Source: Parapristionchus giblindavisi | Taxonomy: Eukaryota; Nematoda; Chromadorea; Rhabditida; Diplogasteridae | Assembly (NCBI GenBank): GCA_943737045.1 | Contig: CALSFV010000106.1 | Span: 181,200-245,199, forward strand | DNA length: 64,000 bases | Direction: 5' to 3' | Shown: piece by piece, positions 11,983 through 23,790 of the stretch | How positions within the stretch are numbered: position 1 is the first letter of the stretch | Layout of the letters: every line of letters starts with the position of its first letter | Made by a program: the position numbers and the translations under genes | Notes under the pieces: generated by a model | What the model was told of the DNA's origin: nothing | Databases searched by the model: none | What the model saw: only the letters and a program-made list of their open reading frames with translations

Positions 11983-14900
11983 ATGAGCTCAGAAAACTCA
12001 TCATGTCCAGTAAAAAAACATGAAAACTAAAATAACGAAGACTAAAAACAAAATGAAAAATTGACACCACTAAACACTGAATTCGATAAACTAGAGTTCC
12101 CCCGTGGAAGAGAAGAATTGCTACTCTATACATATAACTAAAATGAGAGTATTAGCTCAAACTGCGGTAATGAGATATGAAGACGCAATTAAGACTCAAG
12201 AAAAAAATATCAAAGAATATCGAGATTTGATACAGACTTATGAAATAGAAGGAAAAGATGTGAAGCAGGAATTTGAAGGATACTGATACATGACTGATAC
12301 AGATCCAGAGGCAATAATCGAAACTGTGAATGAAAAACTGGACGAAGCTAAAGTCAAACTGTTAGAATTAGAAGCACAGAAAGAGTTAGTTGATGATCAG
12401 TGTCCTAGAAATAACGATTCAACACCTCAAACCCCTCCGAAAGTACATACATACTCTTACAAAGAACGGATACGTCAAATTACCGGAACTAAGAATCCTT
12501 GTCTTCAATGGATGCACTACAGACCAGGGGTGTGCGGCAACCACTTTTTTTCGGCAACCGGCAATTGCCGGCAACCGGAAAATAAAAAATCGGCAATTGC
12601 CGGCAATTTCGGCAATTTTGAATTTAACTGTTTAAAATGAGCCAACGATTTTTTTCATGAAGTACTTATCAAAAATCGTTACCAAACGAAAACAATGGCA
12701 AGAAAAAATTGCAACAAAAAATTAAATATCCATATTTTTCGTTACTTATGTACCCCTAAGTAGAATTTTCTTACTATTAGAGTTGGAAAGTGATATTTGA
12801 AAAGATTCTTTCCGTATTTTTTTGAGAACGATTCCCGCCGTCACGAATAGTCTTTCTGCTTTCGCATATCCGAATGGGTAAATTAGATACTTCGTGGCTA
12901 CTCGTGAGATAAGCGGGTGTTATGCCTTCGTGACAGTACTAGTCTAATGAATGAATAGATCAATCTCCATCAGGATCATCTGGATCAGTGTCCGGTGTAG
13001 TGGCCAGAAAACTTTCGACTTCCTGGAGAAAACACAAAGGCAAACGAATTCTCATTCTCAAAACGACACGATTATTCGTTTTTGTATACCGTATACATCA
13101 AATTTGTAAGATATTGCACACAAAACTTGTGCTTATGAGGCCGTTTGTGTAAGAGTCGGGCAAATCTGGGAGAGGGTTGGCACAGGCCAAAAATTTTAAT
13201 GCCCTCAAAACTTGTGTATAGGGGTTATCGACCTCGCTGATGAAGATGTGCATAGTCATTTTGGCTTCAGTGGTCCCGCAACGCCTGGGCGGGATTACGG
13301 TAACATCACGTTTTCAAGTCGTTCTCGGTCCATGGTTGAGCTAGAGGTATGAAAATTGTGCTCCTGGGTCAGAATTCGATGGCGATGATGGCTGTCTACA
13401 TCATTAGTTTTGAAAAGTTTTCAAAAGGTTGATTAGTGGAAATTTTGATGGACACGGATGCGGGCATAGCGAGTATGACAGTTCGAACCGGCGTGACGAG
13501 AGGATTCCAATGATGTATTATGAGCCCATACGTACATTGCCATCTCAATATTGCCTCGATATAGTGAGCTGCGAAAGAGGTAAACAAGAGGACTCTCTCA
13601 ATTCCGCGCGCTCTCTCGCACTCTCGAGAGAGCGCGGCGAAATGAGAGAGTGCCGAGAGAGCGCGCGGAATAGAGAGACGCAGACAACTCCTCGTGATTT
13701 TGCAGCTCACTATATCGAGGCAATATTGAGATGGCAATGTACGTATGGGCTCATAATACATCATTGGAATCCTCTCGTCACGCCGGTTCGAACTGTCATA
13801 CTCGCTATGCCCGCATCCGTGTCCATCAAAATTTCCACTAATCAACCTTTTGAAAACTTTTCAAAACTAATGATGTAGACAGCCATCATCGCCATCGAAT
13901 TCTGACCCAGGAGCCCAATTTTCATACCTCTAGCTCAACCATGGACCGAGAACGACTTGAAAACGTGATGTTACCGTAATCCGTCCCAGGCGTTGCGGGA
14001 CCACTGGGCCAAAATAACTATGTCCATCTTCATCAGCGGGGTCGATAACCCCTATACAGAAGTTTTGAGGGTATTAAAATTTTTGGCCTGTGCCAACCCT
14101 TGTTCGACTCTTACACAAACGGCCTCTTATCTGACTTTTTTCAATCATTGTTTGTTTGAATTTTATTTCGGCAATTTTTCATAATTGGTTGCCGTTGCCG
14201 GCAACCAATTTCGGCAATAAAAAGTCGGCAATTTCGGCAATTCCGGAAATCGGCAACTCAGTTGCCGCACACCCCTGCTACAGACTATGAAGAATTCATC
14301 AGAATTTTCGAAACTATGATGAAAAAAACAGACTTAACTGATGAGGAAAAGATATTATATCTGAGACAGAGTGTTATTGATGAGGCAGAAATTAAGACTC
14401 AAGAGAAAAATATCAAAGAATATCGAGATTTGATATCAAGCCTTTCTTAAGACTGGGAGACTATGGAAAAGCAATTGAACACTTGAAAAATAGGTACGGA
14501 AGAACAAAGATAATGAAGACTCTGATCCATAACTTGAATCAAGTAAGAGAAGTAACAGATATACTTAAAGCTAGAGAAACGTTTGATAAACAGACTATTC
14601 TGGTACAATTACTAGAAGAAAAAGGTGAAACAGGTTGTATCCGAGAGTTCATATTCTGCAAATATCCAGAAAAAATTCAAAGGAAACAGTCTAGAAAAGA
14701 AGAAACTGATGAAAAAGAATGGACCCCAAGAGAATTACTAGCAGAAATCGACAAAATACTAACAGAATATGAAATTGCCGATCAGAGAAGTAGACTAATG
14801 AGAAAGGACAGCAAAAAGGAAGAAGATTCAACAGTCACAGTAGCGAATCTACGGTCAAAAGAAAAGGAATGCAATCTTTGCCAAAAGAAAGGACATTTCG

Positions 14901-15640
14901 CTACACAATGTAGAACTGTGAACGATCCAGACGAAACATGGAAAGTATCGAAAGAAAGAAGACTTTGTTTCAAATGCTTCATGACTTCTCATGATGCACG
15001 TGAATGTGATTGGGATGACTGTTGAAACTGCGGAAATCAGCATCACGTTAAAATGTGCACAAAAAGAAGATCGAGCAATAGAGACTATCGTAATGATAGG
15101 AGCAGAAGCAGAGACTCGCGTTACAGAAGCAAGAGCAGAGACTATCGAGATAGCAGTAGAAGTAGAGACTATGGGAGGAAAAAGGAAGGAAGAATTTCAA
15201 GGAATTCGAGCGGAGAAACAGATGACGAACATTCATACTCAAGAAAGAGTCGAAGAGACACATCATCAGAAAGAAGGAAAGATAGAAAAAGTATGATAAA
15301 AAATAGAGATAGAACTCCTTTTAAAAGAAAGGAGAGATCATCGTCTAGAGCCTATAGTATCTCAACAGACTGTTCGAATGAGAGTTCAAACGATAGCGAA
15401 GATTAATTTATAAGAACTGCTCTCAATCACATGATAGAGGACAAAAAGAGAACAAAAAGATTATGAAGAAAAGGAGCATTGATGGTAACAACTGTGAGAA
15501 TGGAGTATTTCAGAGGGTATAAGGAAGCTATAGTTATGCTCGATTCAGGAGCTGAACATAGTTTCTTGACAGACTCTTTCAAGAACAAACTGCAATTAGA
15601 ACCGGTAGAACAGAGACCAGTTGTAATCTCTTTTCTCCAC
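11983..15640 (+). pseudogene. BEL/Pao-type gag-protease relic, interrupted by hAT insertion
   Basis: The relic runs from about 11983 through 12524, resumes at 14286 after the hAT element, and ends near 15640. A stretch before the insertion and the one after it resemble the conserved gag core of BEL/Pao elements. Then come zinc knuckles: CNLCQKKGHFATQC (CCHC, about 14873), CFKCFMTSHDAREC (about 14969), and a third Cys/His cluster split by an in-frame TGA (15023-15025). An Arg/Ser-rich stretch follows (15050-15400), then the aspartic-protease active site VMLDSGAEHSFL (about 15535-15570). Frameshifts, the TGA and loss of everything after the protease show it is dead. A block of about 50 bp (12187-12236) is repeated at 14391-14440. 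Downstream sequence switches abruptly at about 15650 to the gene X copy, so reverse transcriptase and integrase are absent. Confidence 0.8.
12525..14277. mobile_element. 1753-bp hAT-type element with giant internal palindrome
   Basis: Ends are CAGGGGTGTGCGGCAAC and GTTGCCGCACACCCCTG, perfect 17-bp inverted repeats. The flanking 8-bp duplication CTACAGAC occupies 12517-12524 and 14278-14285. Subterminal DNA is packed with CGGCAATT/GCCGGCAA repeats. Inside lie two nearly identical inverted arms of about 430 bp (about 13135-13571 and 13704-14130) around a 130-bp centre that itself holds a GAGAGAGCGCG hairpin. No transposase is present, so the element must have moved in trans. The same protein-like frame is readable on both strands only because of the palindrome. 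Confidence 0.88.
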
Positions 15641-15655
15641 CTGGACACATCGATG

Positions 15656-16095
15656 GGCACGGCGGCAACCCTTCCACGAGCCTCTGGTCCTCCATCGATT
15701 GCCTCATCCTATACCGTACGCGGACTCGGAGTGAAGTCATTATCCGCCATCTGGCGTCTCCTCATTCGGATCTATCGGGGCCATGTGTGCTCTGGCGCCC
15801 GAACAACCGCCCCCACCATCTCCGATAGTGTCGGCCTCACGCACCCTGTACGCCACCCAATCTTCATTTTCCTTCGGCGCAGACTCGGTACTTGAAGGAG
15901 ACGAATCGACCATCTATCGATCGGCACTCTCGCATCGAGAGAATTCACTCCCCGCATTACGGTAGGTTACGGTATCAATCGATATTATTTTCCGTCCATC
16001 AGATAATCAATATTTCCTGATTCAGGGGCGGAGTCGCTCATGTGAGGTCGTTGTGTGATCATGAACTGAACAGCGATGATGAGGAGGAATGTTGA
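15656..16095 (+). pseudogene. 3' exons of gene X, copy A
   Basis: Sequence from ATGGGCACGGCGG onward matches the penultimate exon of gene X at 29781 and 48073. It ends at 15961 with donor TTACG|GTAGG. The final exon is 16026-16095 (acceptor CTGATTCAG) and encodes an acidic tail ending Ser-Asp-Asp-Glu-Glu-Glu-Cys before TGA. The penultimate exon has a frameshift in its middle relative to the copy at 48073 and lacks its own start, being fused to the dead retrotransposon. No expressed product is expected. Confidence 0.6.
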
Positions 16096-17640
16096 AGGGA
16101 TTACGTTAGATTGTGTGTACTGTACTTTGTTCTCTATTCGATATTCTCTTGCTAAATGTTAGTCTTCTAATAGTTGTGCACGCTATTTTGCTAATAATTC
16201 TAATTATCAACTGGCCAATTTCTGTACATACCGTAGTAGTGTTGTTACTGATTTTAATGATTAACGATTACGGTATTCCCACCCTCGACTGGTATCATGA
16301 ACTGAAACGAGTATTCATCTTTGTATCTCACATGTAAACTGATTTTGATCTCTTCTTGTACCTATGATCTTTCGTTTGTTTCTATTGATTGTATCGTATT
16401 ACAGTATTTATCGATTACTGTAGCTCTTTGATATAAAGATTTGCTAGAAGAATCTCGTTATGTATTTATCGACAATCTGAATCACGCATCCTCCTTTATT
16501 GAACGTGCATTGCTTGCTAAATACATGAAATATATAGTTAAAAGATATGAAAAGTTTCATGCAAATTTGACATCGATTGAGTGATTAATTTATTCATTCT
16601 CATAATTTTATAGTCTTTTAATTCATGTCGTGAGAATAAACTAAGAATCGAAAGAACTGGGTAATCTTTACTTTGTTGATGGATATTTTTTTAAATTTTT
16701 AAACTAATTAATATCTATATGAGACCAGTGTGATACTGGAGGATGGTTGAATATGATACACAAAGAGACAAATCTACAGAATTGATTCCAAGATAGGAAG
16801 CGACTCCTTTTCAATGCTAGATCAGTAATAGCAGACAGACCACGAGATTAGATCGATGGGCAGAGACGCTGAGAGTCATCGCGCGCTCACAAACCCGAAT
16901 TGAGAACACTATTGAGACGGGTGGCAGGCGGGGATCACTTCACGAATTGACAAGAATTTTAAAAATAAATATTTTACTTAATTTTAAAATTGCATTTATA
17001 ATAATTTATTTAATGTAATTTTTAGCATTACACAAGATACTTTCCGTATTTTTAAAAATAGAAAAAATTAAAAATTAAAATTTTAATTCTGTGATTGCAT
17101 AAATAGTAAGTAACTTGAGCTTTGCACAATTTACTTTTAATGAAATGAGAAAAATTGAAAATTAAACTTTAAATTAATGACAACAATTGTAGGTAATTTT
17201 TAGCATCATACTAGATAATTTCCTTTTTTAAAAGTTGCTTTGATAAGATACTCTCATTTCGTTCGTTATGTAGCATTTCTAAGCAAGCTAGCAAGCAATT
17301 TGATGGTACCCTCTGGATACTGTAGGATGAGAAGTACCGCAATTATAATGTTTATTGATTTGCATGGAAATATCGAATATTACTTCATTTTGCTTTGAAA
17401 TGAAATATTCTTCTTTTGGTATTATTAGTATTACAGTATTGTATTTTTGAATATTGGTTCTACCCACTTCTGAAGCCAAAGAACAAAAATCACAATTTTT
17501 CCTAAATGTTACTGTAAAATTGCTTACTTTCATGCTGACCAACAGTTCGGATTTGTTGTCCGAACGCTTCCCTACTAGGTCTTGGGTCTCACACTCTAAC
17601 ATTCAAAGGAATAAAAATAGCAAAAATTGATGATCGCAAT
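16096..17640. other. gene X 3' flank and AT-rich arm of unit A
   Basis: The first 350 bp resemble the 3' flank at 48524-48930 and contain an open frame of 74 hydrophobic codons that I take as UTR. From about 16721 the arm shared by all units begins (GAGACCAGTGTGATAC...), followed by AT-rich DNA to 17280. No gene is seen. Confidence 0.5.
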
Positions 17641-17664
17641 TTAGACTTTCTCTTTTGCCAATCC

Positions 17665-17744
17665 TCTTCGGGGAATCGAACTTTCTTGCAGACCAACCGG
17701 TCGTTTTGATTGTCCGAGCTCTTATCCACTAGGCCATGGGTCCC
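17665..17744 (-). repeat. tRNA-derived SINE, copy 1
   Basis: On the minus strand an A-box-like TGGCCTAGTGG and a B box GTTCGATTCC are separated by about 45 nt, spacing typical of a long-variable-arm (Ser/Leu class) tRNA, followed by CCGAAGAGG. Seven copies lie in this window, always at the outer edge of a duplication arm. A weaker relative lies at about 17525-17600 (and 31507-31582). Confidence 0.6.
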
Positions 17745-18352
17745 TTTCATCTAAAACGTCAAAGGATCTGTATATACTCACTTGAATCACCACATATGTA
17801 CCGATGTGTGGCCCCGCCCATTTCTGGTGAACCCTATGTATATACCGATTTTGGCTCCGCCCATTTAACTTCGCGGGCTTGGACACCATAGGCCAATGTG
17901 AACACACCCAAAAATCTTTATCAATTTTAGAGAGAAGGTTGCCAGATGACCGATCTTCAGATAAATTCCTGTGACCTCCGTTCTTCCGATGTCGTATATG
18001 ATCCATGATGGAAGCGATCGATGACCTTCTGAAGACGTCATCAACGACCACAGCGAAATGACGATTCGACCTGTTGAATATGAAATTAGCATGGATTCAA
18101 CTATTTGGACTTTCCACTAAGACCACAAAGTACCTTGGAGAGCAGCAGCACGTCGTTGATCATCAGCTACGCCGGCTACGACCGCGGTCGCCAGAAAACC
18201 GAATACCATGGCTCTGAAATGGGTTTCAAATCCAGTTAACGAATGTTCAAATTACTAAGAAACTCTCCTCATGCGTCCGATTCGTTAGGGGTATCTTGAG
18301 CCATCCCTCGCACGATCCCTTGATGGAAGGCGATCCATGAGCCTCTGATGAC

Positions 18353-18472
18353 CACAATGTTCTATAGACTTTGAAAGCGAAAACGACCGCTCAGCATAGA
18401 AACTCTCTCAAATGCAATCGTCTTTCGCTTGTCTGGCTATGGAAACAAAATGGCTTGAACCAGAACACTGTG
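18353..18472. mobile_element. 120-bp MITE, copy in unit A
   Basis: The ends are CACAATGTTC and GAACACTGTG, near-perfect inverted repeats. The element is flanked by TGAC on both sides. The corresponding site in unit B (about 32330) and unit C (about 43245) is uninterrupted (GATGAC followed directly by downstream sequence), which proves insertion with a 4-bp duplication. Confidence 0.75.
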
Positions 18473-18540
18473 TGACGTCATCAACGACCAGAGCGAAAAG
18501 ACGATTCGACCTGTTGAATATGAAGTTAGCATGGATTCAA

Positions 18541-19450
18541 CTATTTGGACTTTCCACTAAAACAACTAAGTACCTTGAAATATAGCAGCAAATTGTTTAT
18601 CGATAGGTGCCATCTTCGACGATATCCCGACGACGTACGACAACGATCTGAAATAGATTTGAAATAAAGTAATCGAATGTCCAGGGTACTTTGGAAACTC
18701 TCCTCATGCGTCCGAGTCGTTAGGGGGGTCCGGCTCATCGCTGGCTTCTTCAGAGTCCAATCAACGACGTCGATGATGACCTTCTTCAGACGACGCTCGT
18801 TGAACATCATGAATTGACCTATAAAATGAACAAGAAATTAGAATAAATTCAATGATTAGACCTTTCTCTTTCACCTCACTGTTTATCGTTAAAGATAAAT
18901 AAATTAATATTATTATTTTCTAACGTCCTCATCACTTTGCACACTTTTTCATCTCTGCCAATGGAAAGCATTGAATGGTGAAGAGAACGTTGACAAAGGT
19001 TTATGTTCCCGTATATTCGGAAACAATACAGTATGCTCAAAGTCTGGCGTTCGTCGGAGGATATTGGGTCTCAAGTGGAAAAAAATGAGCAAGAAATACT
19101 GTAGGTTGCGGTTGCCAACCATTGATCTAACGATTCCAATTGACCGATACGGTACCTTCTAACAGCCGATCGATGGTTACAGTACCGTCTGCCAGTAATT
19201 GTTTTCCACTTGAGATCCAACACTCAACGAAACATCGACACGACAGAGTACATTTTACTTTGGATACGCAAGCGAGATGTAACGATGCATAAAAATCAGA
19301 TATAAGGTACATACCATTGACAAGGGTGATAAGAACGGCATCCTTATCCTTCCTTGGCATCCTTGGCATCCTTGGGGTCCTTTACAACTTCGATGTGGCC
19401 CGTTTCAACGTTGCCGAACCTTCGCTGGCACCACAGCTCAAGTAGAGCTG
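18541..19450 (-). other. exon-like modules of unknown origin in duplication unit
   Basis: On the minus strand, blocks bounded by good acceptor and donor signals repeat in all units, for example TCATTTTATAG|GTC, CTATTTCAG|ATC, TTCAAG|GTACTT and ATTCAACAG|GTCG. Short frames such as MMFNERRLKKVIIDVVDW are open across some of them, with relatives at 32425-32661 (-) and 42590-42660 (+). In other copies the same frames are broken. The module series may descend from a host gene swept into the duplication. I do not recognise a protein and do not regard it as an active gene. Confidence 0.35.
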
Positions 19451-19689
19451 ATCGCTCTGAAAATGATTTGCATAATTTCATGATGGATATGGGACCGGGA
19501 AATGGCGAGGTAAAGTTCAAAGTTAAACTTAGAAAATGGAAAAATCGGGAAAACGATAGGGAAGACGATCGAAAGCTACACATAAAATGAACAAGAATAG
19601 TAACACGTAATGAATAATATGCAAATTGGAATACAATGGATGAATGGATAGACAAGAATGGTGACAATGTGTGCAAATGGGTAAGATAG

Positions 19690-19885
19690 AACAAAGAGTG
19701 GGAGAGACAGGGAGAGGGAGAGAGATAGAGGTAGAGAGAGGGAGAGGGAGAGGGAGAGAGATAGAGGTAGAGAGAGGGAGAGGGAGAGAGAGGGAGAGAG
19801 ATAGAGGTAGCGAGAGGGAGAGGGAGAGAGATAGAGGTAGAGAGAGGGAGAGGGAGAGAGAGGTAGAGGGAGAGAGATGAAGAGG
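19690..19885. repeat. GAGAGG/GATAGAGGTA tract, unit A
   Basis: A purine-strand repeat of GAGAGGGAGAGG punctuated by GATAGAGGTAGA about every 50 bp. The corresponding tract is at 33660-33858 in unit B, and a much shorter inverted version lies at about 41660-41735 in unit C. Long Ser/Leu/Pro frames on the minus strand are artefacts of this composition. Confidence 0.85.
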
Positions 19886-20127
19886 CACAAAAAGGTAGAG
19901 GTATGGATACAGTTAAAAATACTAAACCAATATTGATCGAAATAACAGGAAGAGAAGAACGTAGCGACACGTGCCTCTGTTGAAATTGGCGGGAAAATGC
20001 CAGAGAGAGGAGGGAACCAATGATAGAAAAACACTATCGACGGTAGATCACTCTGATCAAAGGATCATCCTATTGTTATGTGATGATTGTTTGATCTGAG
20101 GAGAGAGTGTCCAGACAGAAGAGAGTA

Positions 20128-20614
20128 TCGTACGTCGAAAAATTATTGGATCATGAATTGCCAGAAGCACTCTGAGCCACTCTGGTGATTCAACGGCGAT
20201 TATGGCCGAATGAGGCATTTTGGTGCTTATTCTTTCTTTTCATTGTTTTTCTTTTCTTCTAATCTAGTTAGTCCGCGAGAATCATGATAAATTATTGCGT
20301 TTTCATAAAATCATGCTGATTCATAAATGAATAAATCGTTCCGATGATCTCAAATTCCGGTGTAGTGTATCGGAATATTTCCCGGTTTCGCCTCCAGTTT
20401 TGTGTATTCCTTGAATCATGTTTCAGCTTAAGTTTGTGAAAACGCAATATTTTGGCGTGATTCTCGCGGACTAACTAGATTAGAGGAAAAGAAAAACAAT
20501 GAAAAGAGAGAATAAGCACCAAAATGCCTCATTCGGCCATAATCGCCGTTGAATCACCAGAGTGGCTCAGAGTGCTTCTGGCAATTCATGATCCAATAAT
20601 TTTTCGATGTACGA
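20128..20614. mobile_element. 487-bp foldback MITE with TA target duplication
   Basis: The inverted arms begin TCGTACGTCGAAAAATTATT and run about 170 bp before a central spacer. TA flanks both ends (20126-20127, 20615-20616). Units B (about 34100) and C (about 41435) have the same flanking sequence joined directly, so this insertion happened in unit A after duplication. A TA duplication and terminal repeats fit the Tc1/mariner superfamily. No transposase is present. Confidence 0.82.
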
Positions 20615-20789
20615 TATAGACAGAGATAGAGACAGAGTGAGAGAGTATGGATAATTGAGAGAGTACAAGAAAGGAAAGACAGCGCGTGAACCTGACCTAC
20701 GATATTGTTTATGAATCGCTGTTCCCTATTCATTCTTCCCGCCAATTTCATCGGAAGAACGTGTTACTATACTTGTTTTCGTAATTTTG

Positions 20790-21180
20790 CTGTATTGCCC
20801 TCTCCTTCTGTCATTCATTTTGTCATTTGTTATGTCCCTCCCTCTCCTTCTCTTATTCCTTCTATCATTTGCCATATCCTTCCATCTCCTTTTGTCATTT
20901 GCTTTATCCCTCCCTCTCCTTCTGCCGTTCCTTTTGTCATTTGCCTTATAACTCCCTCTCCTTCTGTCATTCCTTATGTCATTTAACATAAAACTCCCTC
21001 TCCTTCTGTCATTTGCTATATCCCTCCCTCTCTTTCTGAAATTCCGTTTGTCAGTTGATATATCCCTTCATCTCCTTCTGTCATTCCTTTTGTCATTTGC
21101 TATATCCCTCCCTCTCCTTCTGTCATTTGCTATATCCATCCCTCTCCTTCTGTCATTTGCTATATCCCTCCCCATTCCTT
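20790..21180. repeat. diverged 29-41-bp satellite, unit A
   Basis: Tandem copies of CTCCCTCTCCTTCTGTCATT plus a variable tail (CCTTTTGTCATTTGCTATATC). Unit length varies by presence or absence of a CCTTTTGTCATT block. Homologous arrays are at 34280-34945 and, inverted and homogenised, at 40400-41270. Confidence 0.85.
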
Positions 21181-21814
21181 CTTTGCTATGTTGTTTTTTC
21201 TAGCCATTCAACCATTATATTGCAATTTGCATATGATTCATTATTATATGTAGACTTCGTATTTCAATTCTTGTTTATTTCATTTGTAGTTTTCGGACGT
21301 CTTCTTTCCTCTAGTTTCAAGTATTGTCCTTTTTCGCAATTTGATATTTGATTTTTACAATGTCGTTCCTCGTTCATTTCCCCTCTCTCGTTTCTCCAAA
21401 TGATTCAAATCCATTTCAGAACCATCAGCCATCGGAGATGATGTCTACGAAGGTCAATCGGACAACCTCAAATGAAGGACGACTTCTGTTTCGCAGAACC
21501 CATGGATTTGGACTGATGGTCGTGGATGTTGTAACTGGTATGCATCTTATCTTTAGCTTATTTTTGTGTCGTTGCGTATTATTGAACTGTGGCGTGTTCG
21601 AAAATTGCAAAAAGGAGGAAGCGAGAGATTGCGAAATCAGTGGAGAGACGTCTTTTTTCTTTACGACTCTTTTGAACTCGGCATCTGTCGAATACATTCA
21701 ATTCAATTCAATCCTTTATCCTATCAGCACATTATATGTAGAGGGGGCAAAAACGGGGGAAATCTTCTTGTCCACAAGATTTATCCTTTCGTCTCTGAGA
21801 GAATTTATCTCCAT

Positions 21815-22078
21815 TCAAGAAGACGTCAGCATATGAAACTTGATTGGAATAGTCAAATAACCCACGAAATCTTTACGTTGCTCGTCAGATCGGTCTGCTT
21901 GACATGCCGGAAATACCACTAATGACTTTCCAAAGTCTTCTAGGAGGGCAATCAAATGTTGGTCCTCTTCTCTTGATGGCATAGGCGAGTGTACTCGAGA
22001 GTGGAGAATGTTGAATGCATACTGTATTATTTCTGAATATACGAGATCCGAAACCTTTGTCAACGTTTTCTTCACCAT
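21815..22078 (-). other. conserved 87-codon frame in duplication unit
   Basis: The frame begins MVKKTLTKVSDLVYSEIIQY and stays open in unit B (35596-35859) and, up to the end of homology, in unit A' (26623-26832). The DNA is nearly identical between copies, so openness is weak evidence of selection. No family is recognised. The start matches a related block near 39818, where the frame soon changes. It may be an exon of the same lost gene as the splice-like modules. Confidence 0.25.
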
Positions 22079-22798
22079 TCAATGTTTCCCATTGACAGAG
22101 GTGAAAAGTACAAAGTGATGAGAACATTAGAAAAGGTCTAATGATTGAATTTATTCTAATCTCTTATTGATTTTATAGATCGATACTTCATGTTCAACCA
22201 AAGTCGTCTGAAGTAGATGAGCATCGACGTAGGTGATTGTCACGGTGCGAGCGATGACTCAGGATGCCCTAACGACTAGGACCCATTAGGAGAGTTTCCT
22301 TAGTATTTTGGACACTCGTTTACTTCGTTTGAATACATTTCAGATCCATGTCTTCTCGCGTCTTCAACGAGGTCGAATATCAATGATTGATGTGCTGCTA
22401 CTCTCTGAGGTATTTAGTGGTCTTAGTTAAAAGACCCTATCGTTTAATCCATTGTATCTTCATATTCAACAGGTCGAATCGTCTTTTCACTCTGGTTCTT
22501 GATGACGTCATCAGAAGGTCATGGATCGCTTGAATCATGGATCATATACGGCATCGGAAGAACGGAGGTCGTAGGAATTTATCTGAAGATCGGTCATCTG
22601 GCAGCCTTCTCTCTAAAATTGATAAAGATTTTTGGGTGTGTTCAAATTGGCACATGGTGTCCTTCCCCGCGAAGTTAAATGGGCGGAGTCAAAATCGGTA
22701 TATACTTAGAGTCCACCAGAAAGGGGCGGGGCCACACATCGGTACATATGTGGAGATTCAGATGAGTATATGTAGATCTTTTGATGTTTCACATAATA

Positions 22799-22880
22799 GG
22801 GACTCATGGCCCAGTGGATTAGAGCTTGAACTATCAAAACGGCCGGTTAGTCGGCAAGAAAGTTCGATTCCCCGAAGAGG
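22799..22880 (+). repeat. tRNA-derived SINE, copy 2
   Basis: A box TGGCCCAGTGG at 22807-22817 and B box GTTCGATTCC at 22862-22871. It is in inverted orientation to copy 1 at the other end of unit A. Confidence 0.6.
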
Positions 22881-23465
22881 ATTAGCAAAAGAGAACAAGT
22901 CTAAATAGCTCTCATTGCTTTTTGCTTATTTTATTTCTGCTCTCCCTATGCTAATGTACATATAGTGTGCGACAGAGGTCCCTTAGAATGATCGTAACTA
23001 ACTTATTTTCCTCAAAAATATTGATAAAGGCATTCAATAAGTAGAATATTCTACATCATCCGACCACCTCACCCATGAGTGAATAGTGAGTATTGATTGA
23101 TTGTGAGAAAGGTACGCTACCAAAATGCTTGCCAATAGTTCTTCTAGCAACATACTGATAGCATTCTGATACAATAAATTTACTTTGCTTTGGCTTCCGA
23201 AAAGGGCTGAACCAATAGTCAAATTAAAAAAAATTATAAAAAAAAAACAAAAAAAGAAGATAATTTGGCGCAATGAATAAAATTACTATTTATGCAATTA
23301 TAAAGATTAATTAAAATTTTAATTTTCAATTTTCTCATTTCATATGGTTATTACAAAAATAATTAAAATTTAATTTATATTTTTTCTCATTTCTAAAAAC
23401 ACGGCAAGTGTCTTGTGCAATGCTGAAAATTAGTTACAATTAATTATTATAAATGCAATTTTTTT

Positions 23466-23621
23466 CTTGTTATCTATTCTTTTTACATTATTTTATGAGA
23501 ACTCCGTTGCAAGTAACAGTCTGCATGACTACAGAAATCAATTGGTTGTTTCATATCCCACACACTGAATCCCGTTGCAACGGAGTTCTCATAAAATAAT
23601 GTAAAAAGAATAGATAACAAG
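23466..23621. repeat. 156-bp perfect hairpin element, unit A
   Basis: Arms of 47 bp (CTTGTTATCTATTCTTTTTA and onward) flank a 62-bp loop and are exact reverse complements as read. The loop (GACTACAGAAATCAAT...) matches a piece of unit B flank near 30332. The unit B copy of the whole hairpin is at 37186-37341. Target duplications are not clear. Confidence 0.7.
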
Positions 23622-23639
23622 GATACGGTAGAGAAAGAA

Positions 23640-23790
23640 AGCGGGAGGGCGTCGTGACGCGGGGAAAGTATTCTCTCGGTGCGAGAGTACCGATCGATAG
23701 ATGGTTGATTCATCTACTTCAAGCACCGAGTCTGCGCCGAACGAAACTGATGATTGGCTAGCGTACAGGGTGCGTGAAGCTCGTCCTGTT
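23640..23790 (-). pseudogene. reverse-oriented fragment of gene X penultimate exon
   Basis: The minus-strand frame contains SSVSFGADSVLEVDESTIYR and a following Ser/His/Arg stretch, matching gene X near 15845-15950. It is fused to unrelated sequence after the hairpin. A second copy lies at about 37360-37510 in unit B. Confidence 0.55.

Noticed and set aside
13396..13878. Identical 149-codon frames on both strands
   Set aside because: They are mirror readings of one palindrome inside the hAT element. There is no known domain and no independent support.
15000..15100. Possible stop-codon reassignment (TGA as Trp), because several broken frames have TGA
   Set aside because: The oxidase, zinc-finger and T/S/P/Q-rich genes all end in TGA, and another copy carries TCA at one of the sites. 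Ordinary mutation explains the stops.
16113..16337. Hydrophobic 74-codon frame also open at 48577-48765
   Set aside because: It lies downstream of the gene X stop in AT-rich flank. The substitutions between copies (Ile/Ser, Leu/Pro) do not look constrained.
17722..18051. Frames of about 109-154 codons spanning the SINE (also 22537-22908, 25220-25684, 36255-36626)
   Set aside because: They run straight through a tRNA-derived sequence and differ in end point between copies, so no common protein is implied.
19344..20034. Ser/Leu/Pro-rich frames of 119-208 codons on the minus strand (also 33397-34009)
   Set aside because: They arise from the GAGAGG tract, and three overlapping frames are equally open.
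20790..21180. Resemblance of the satellite to a CRISPR-like array
   Set aside because: Units are directly adjacent without unique spacers, and the genome is eukaryotic.
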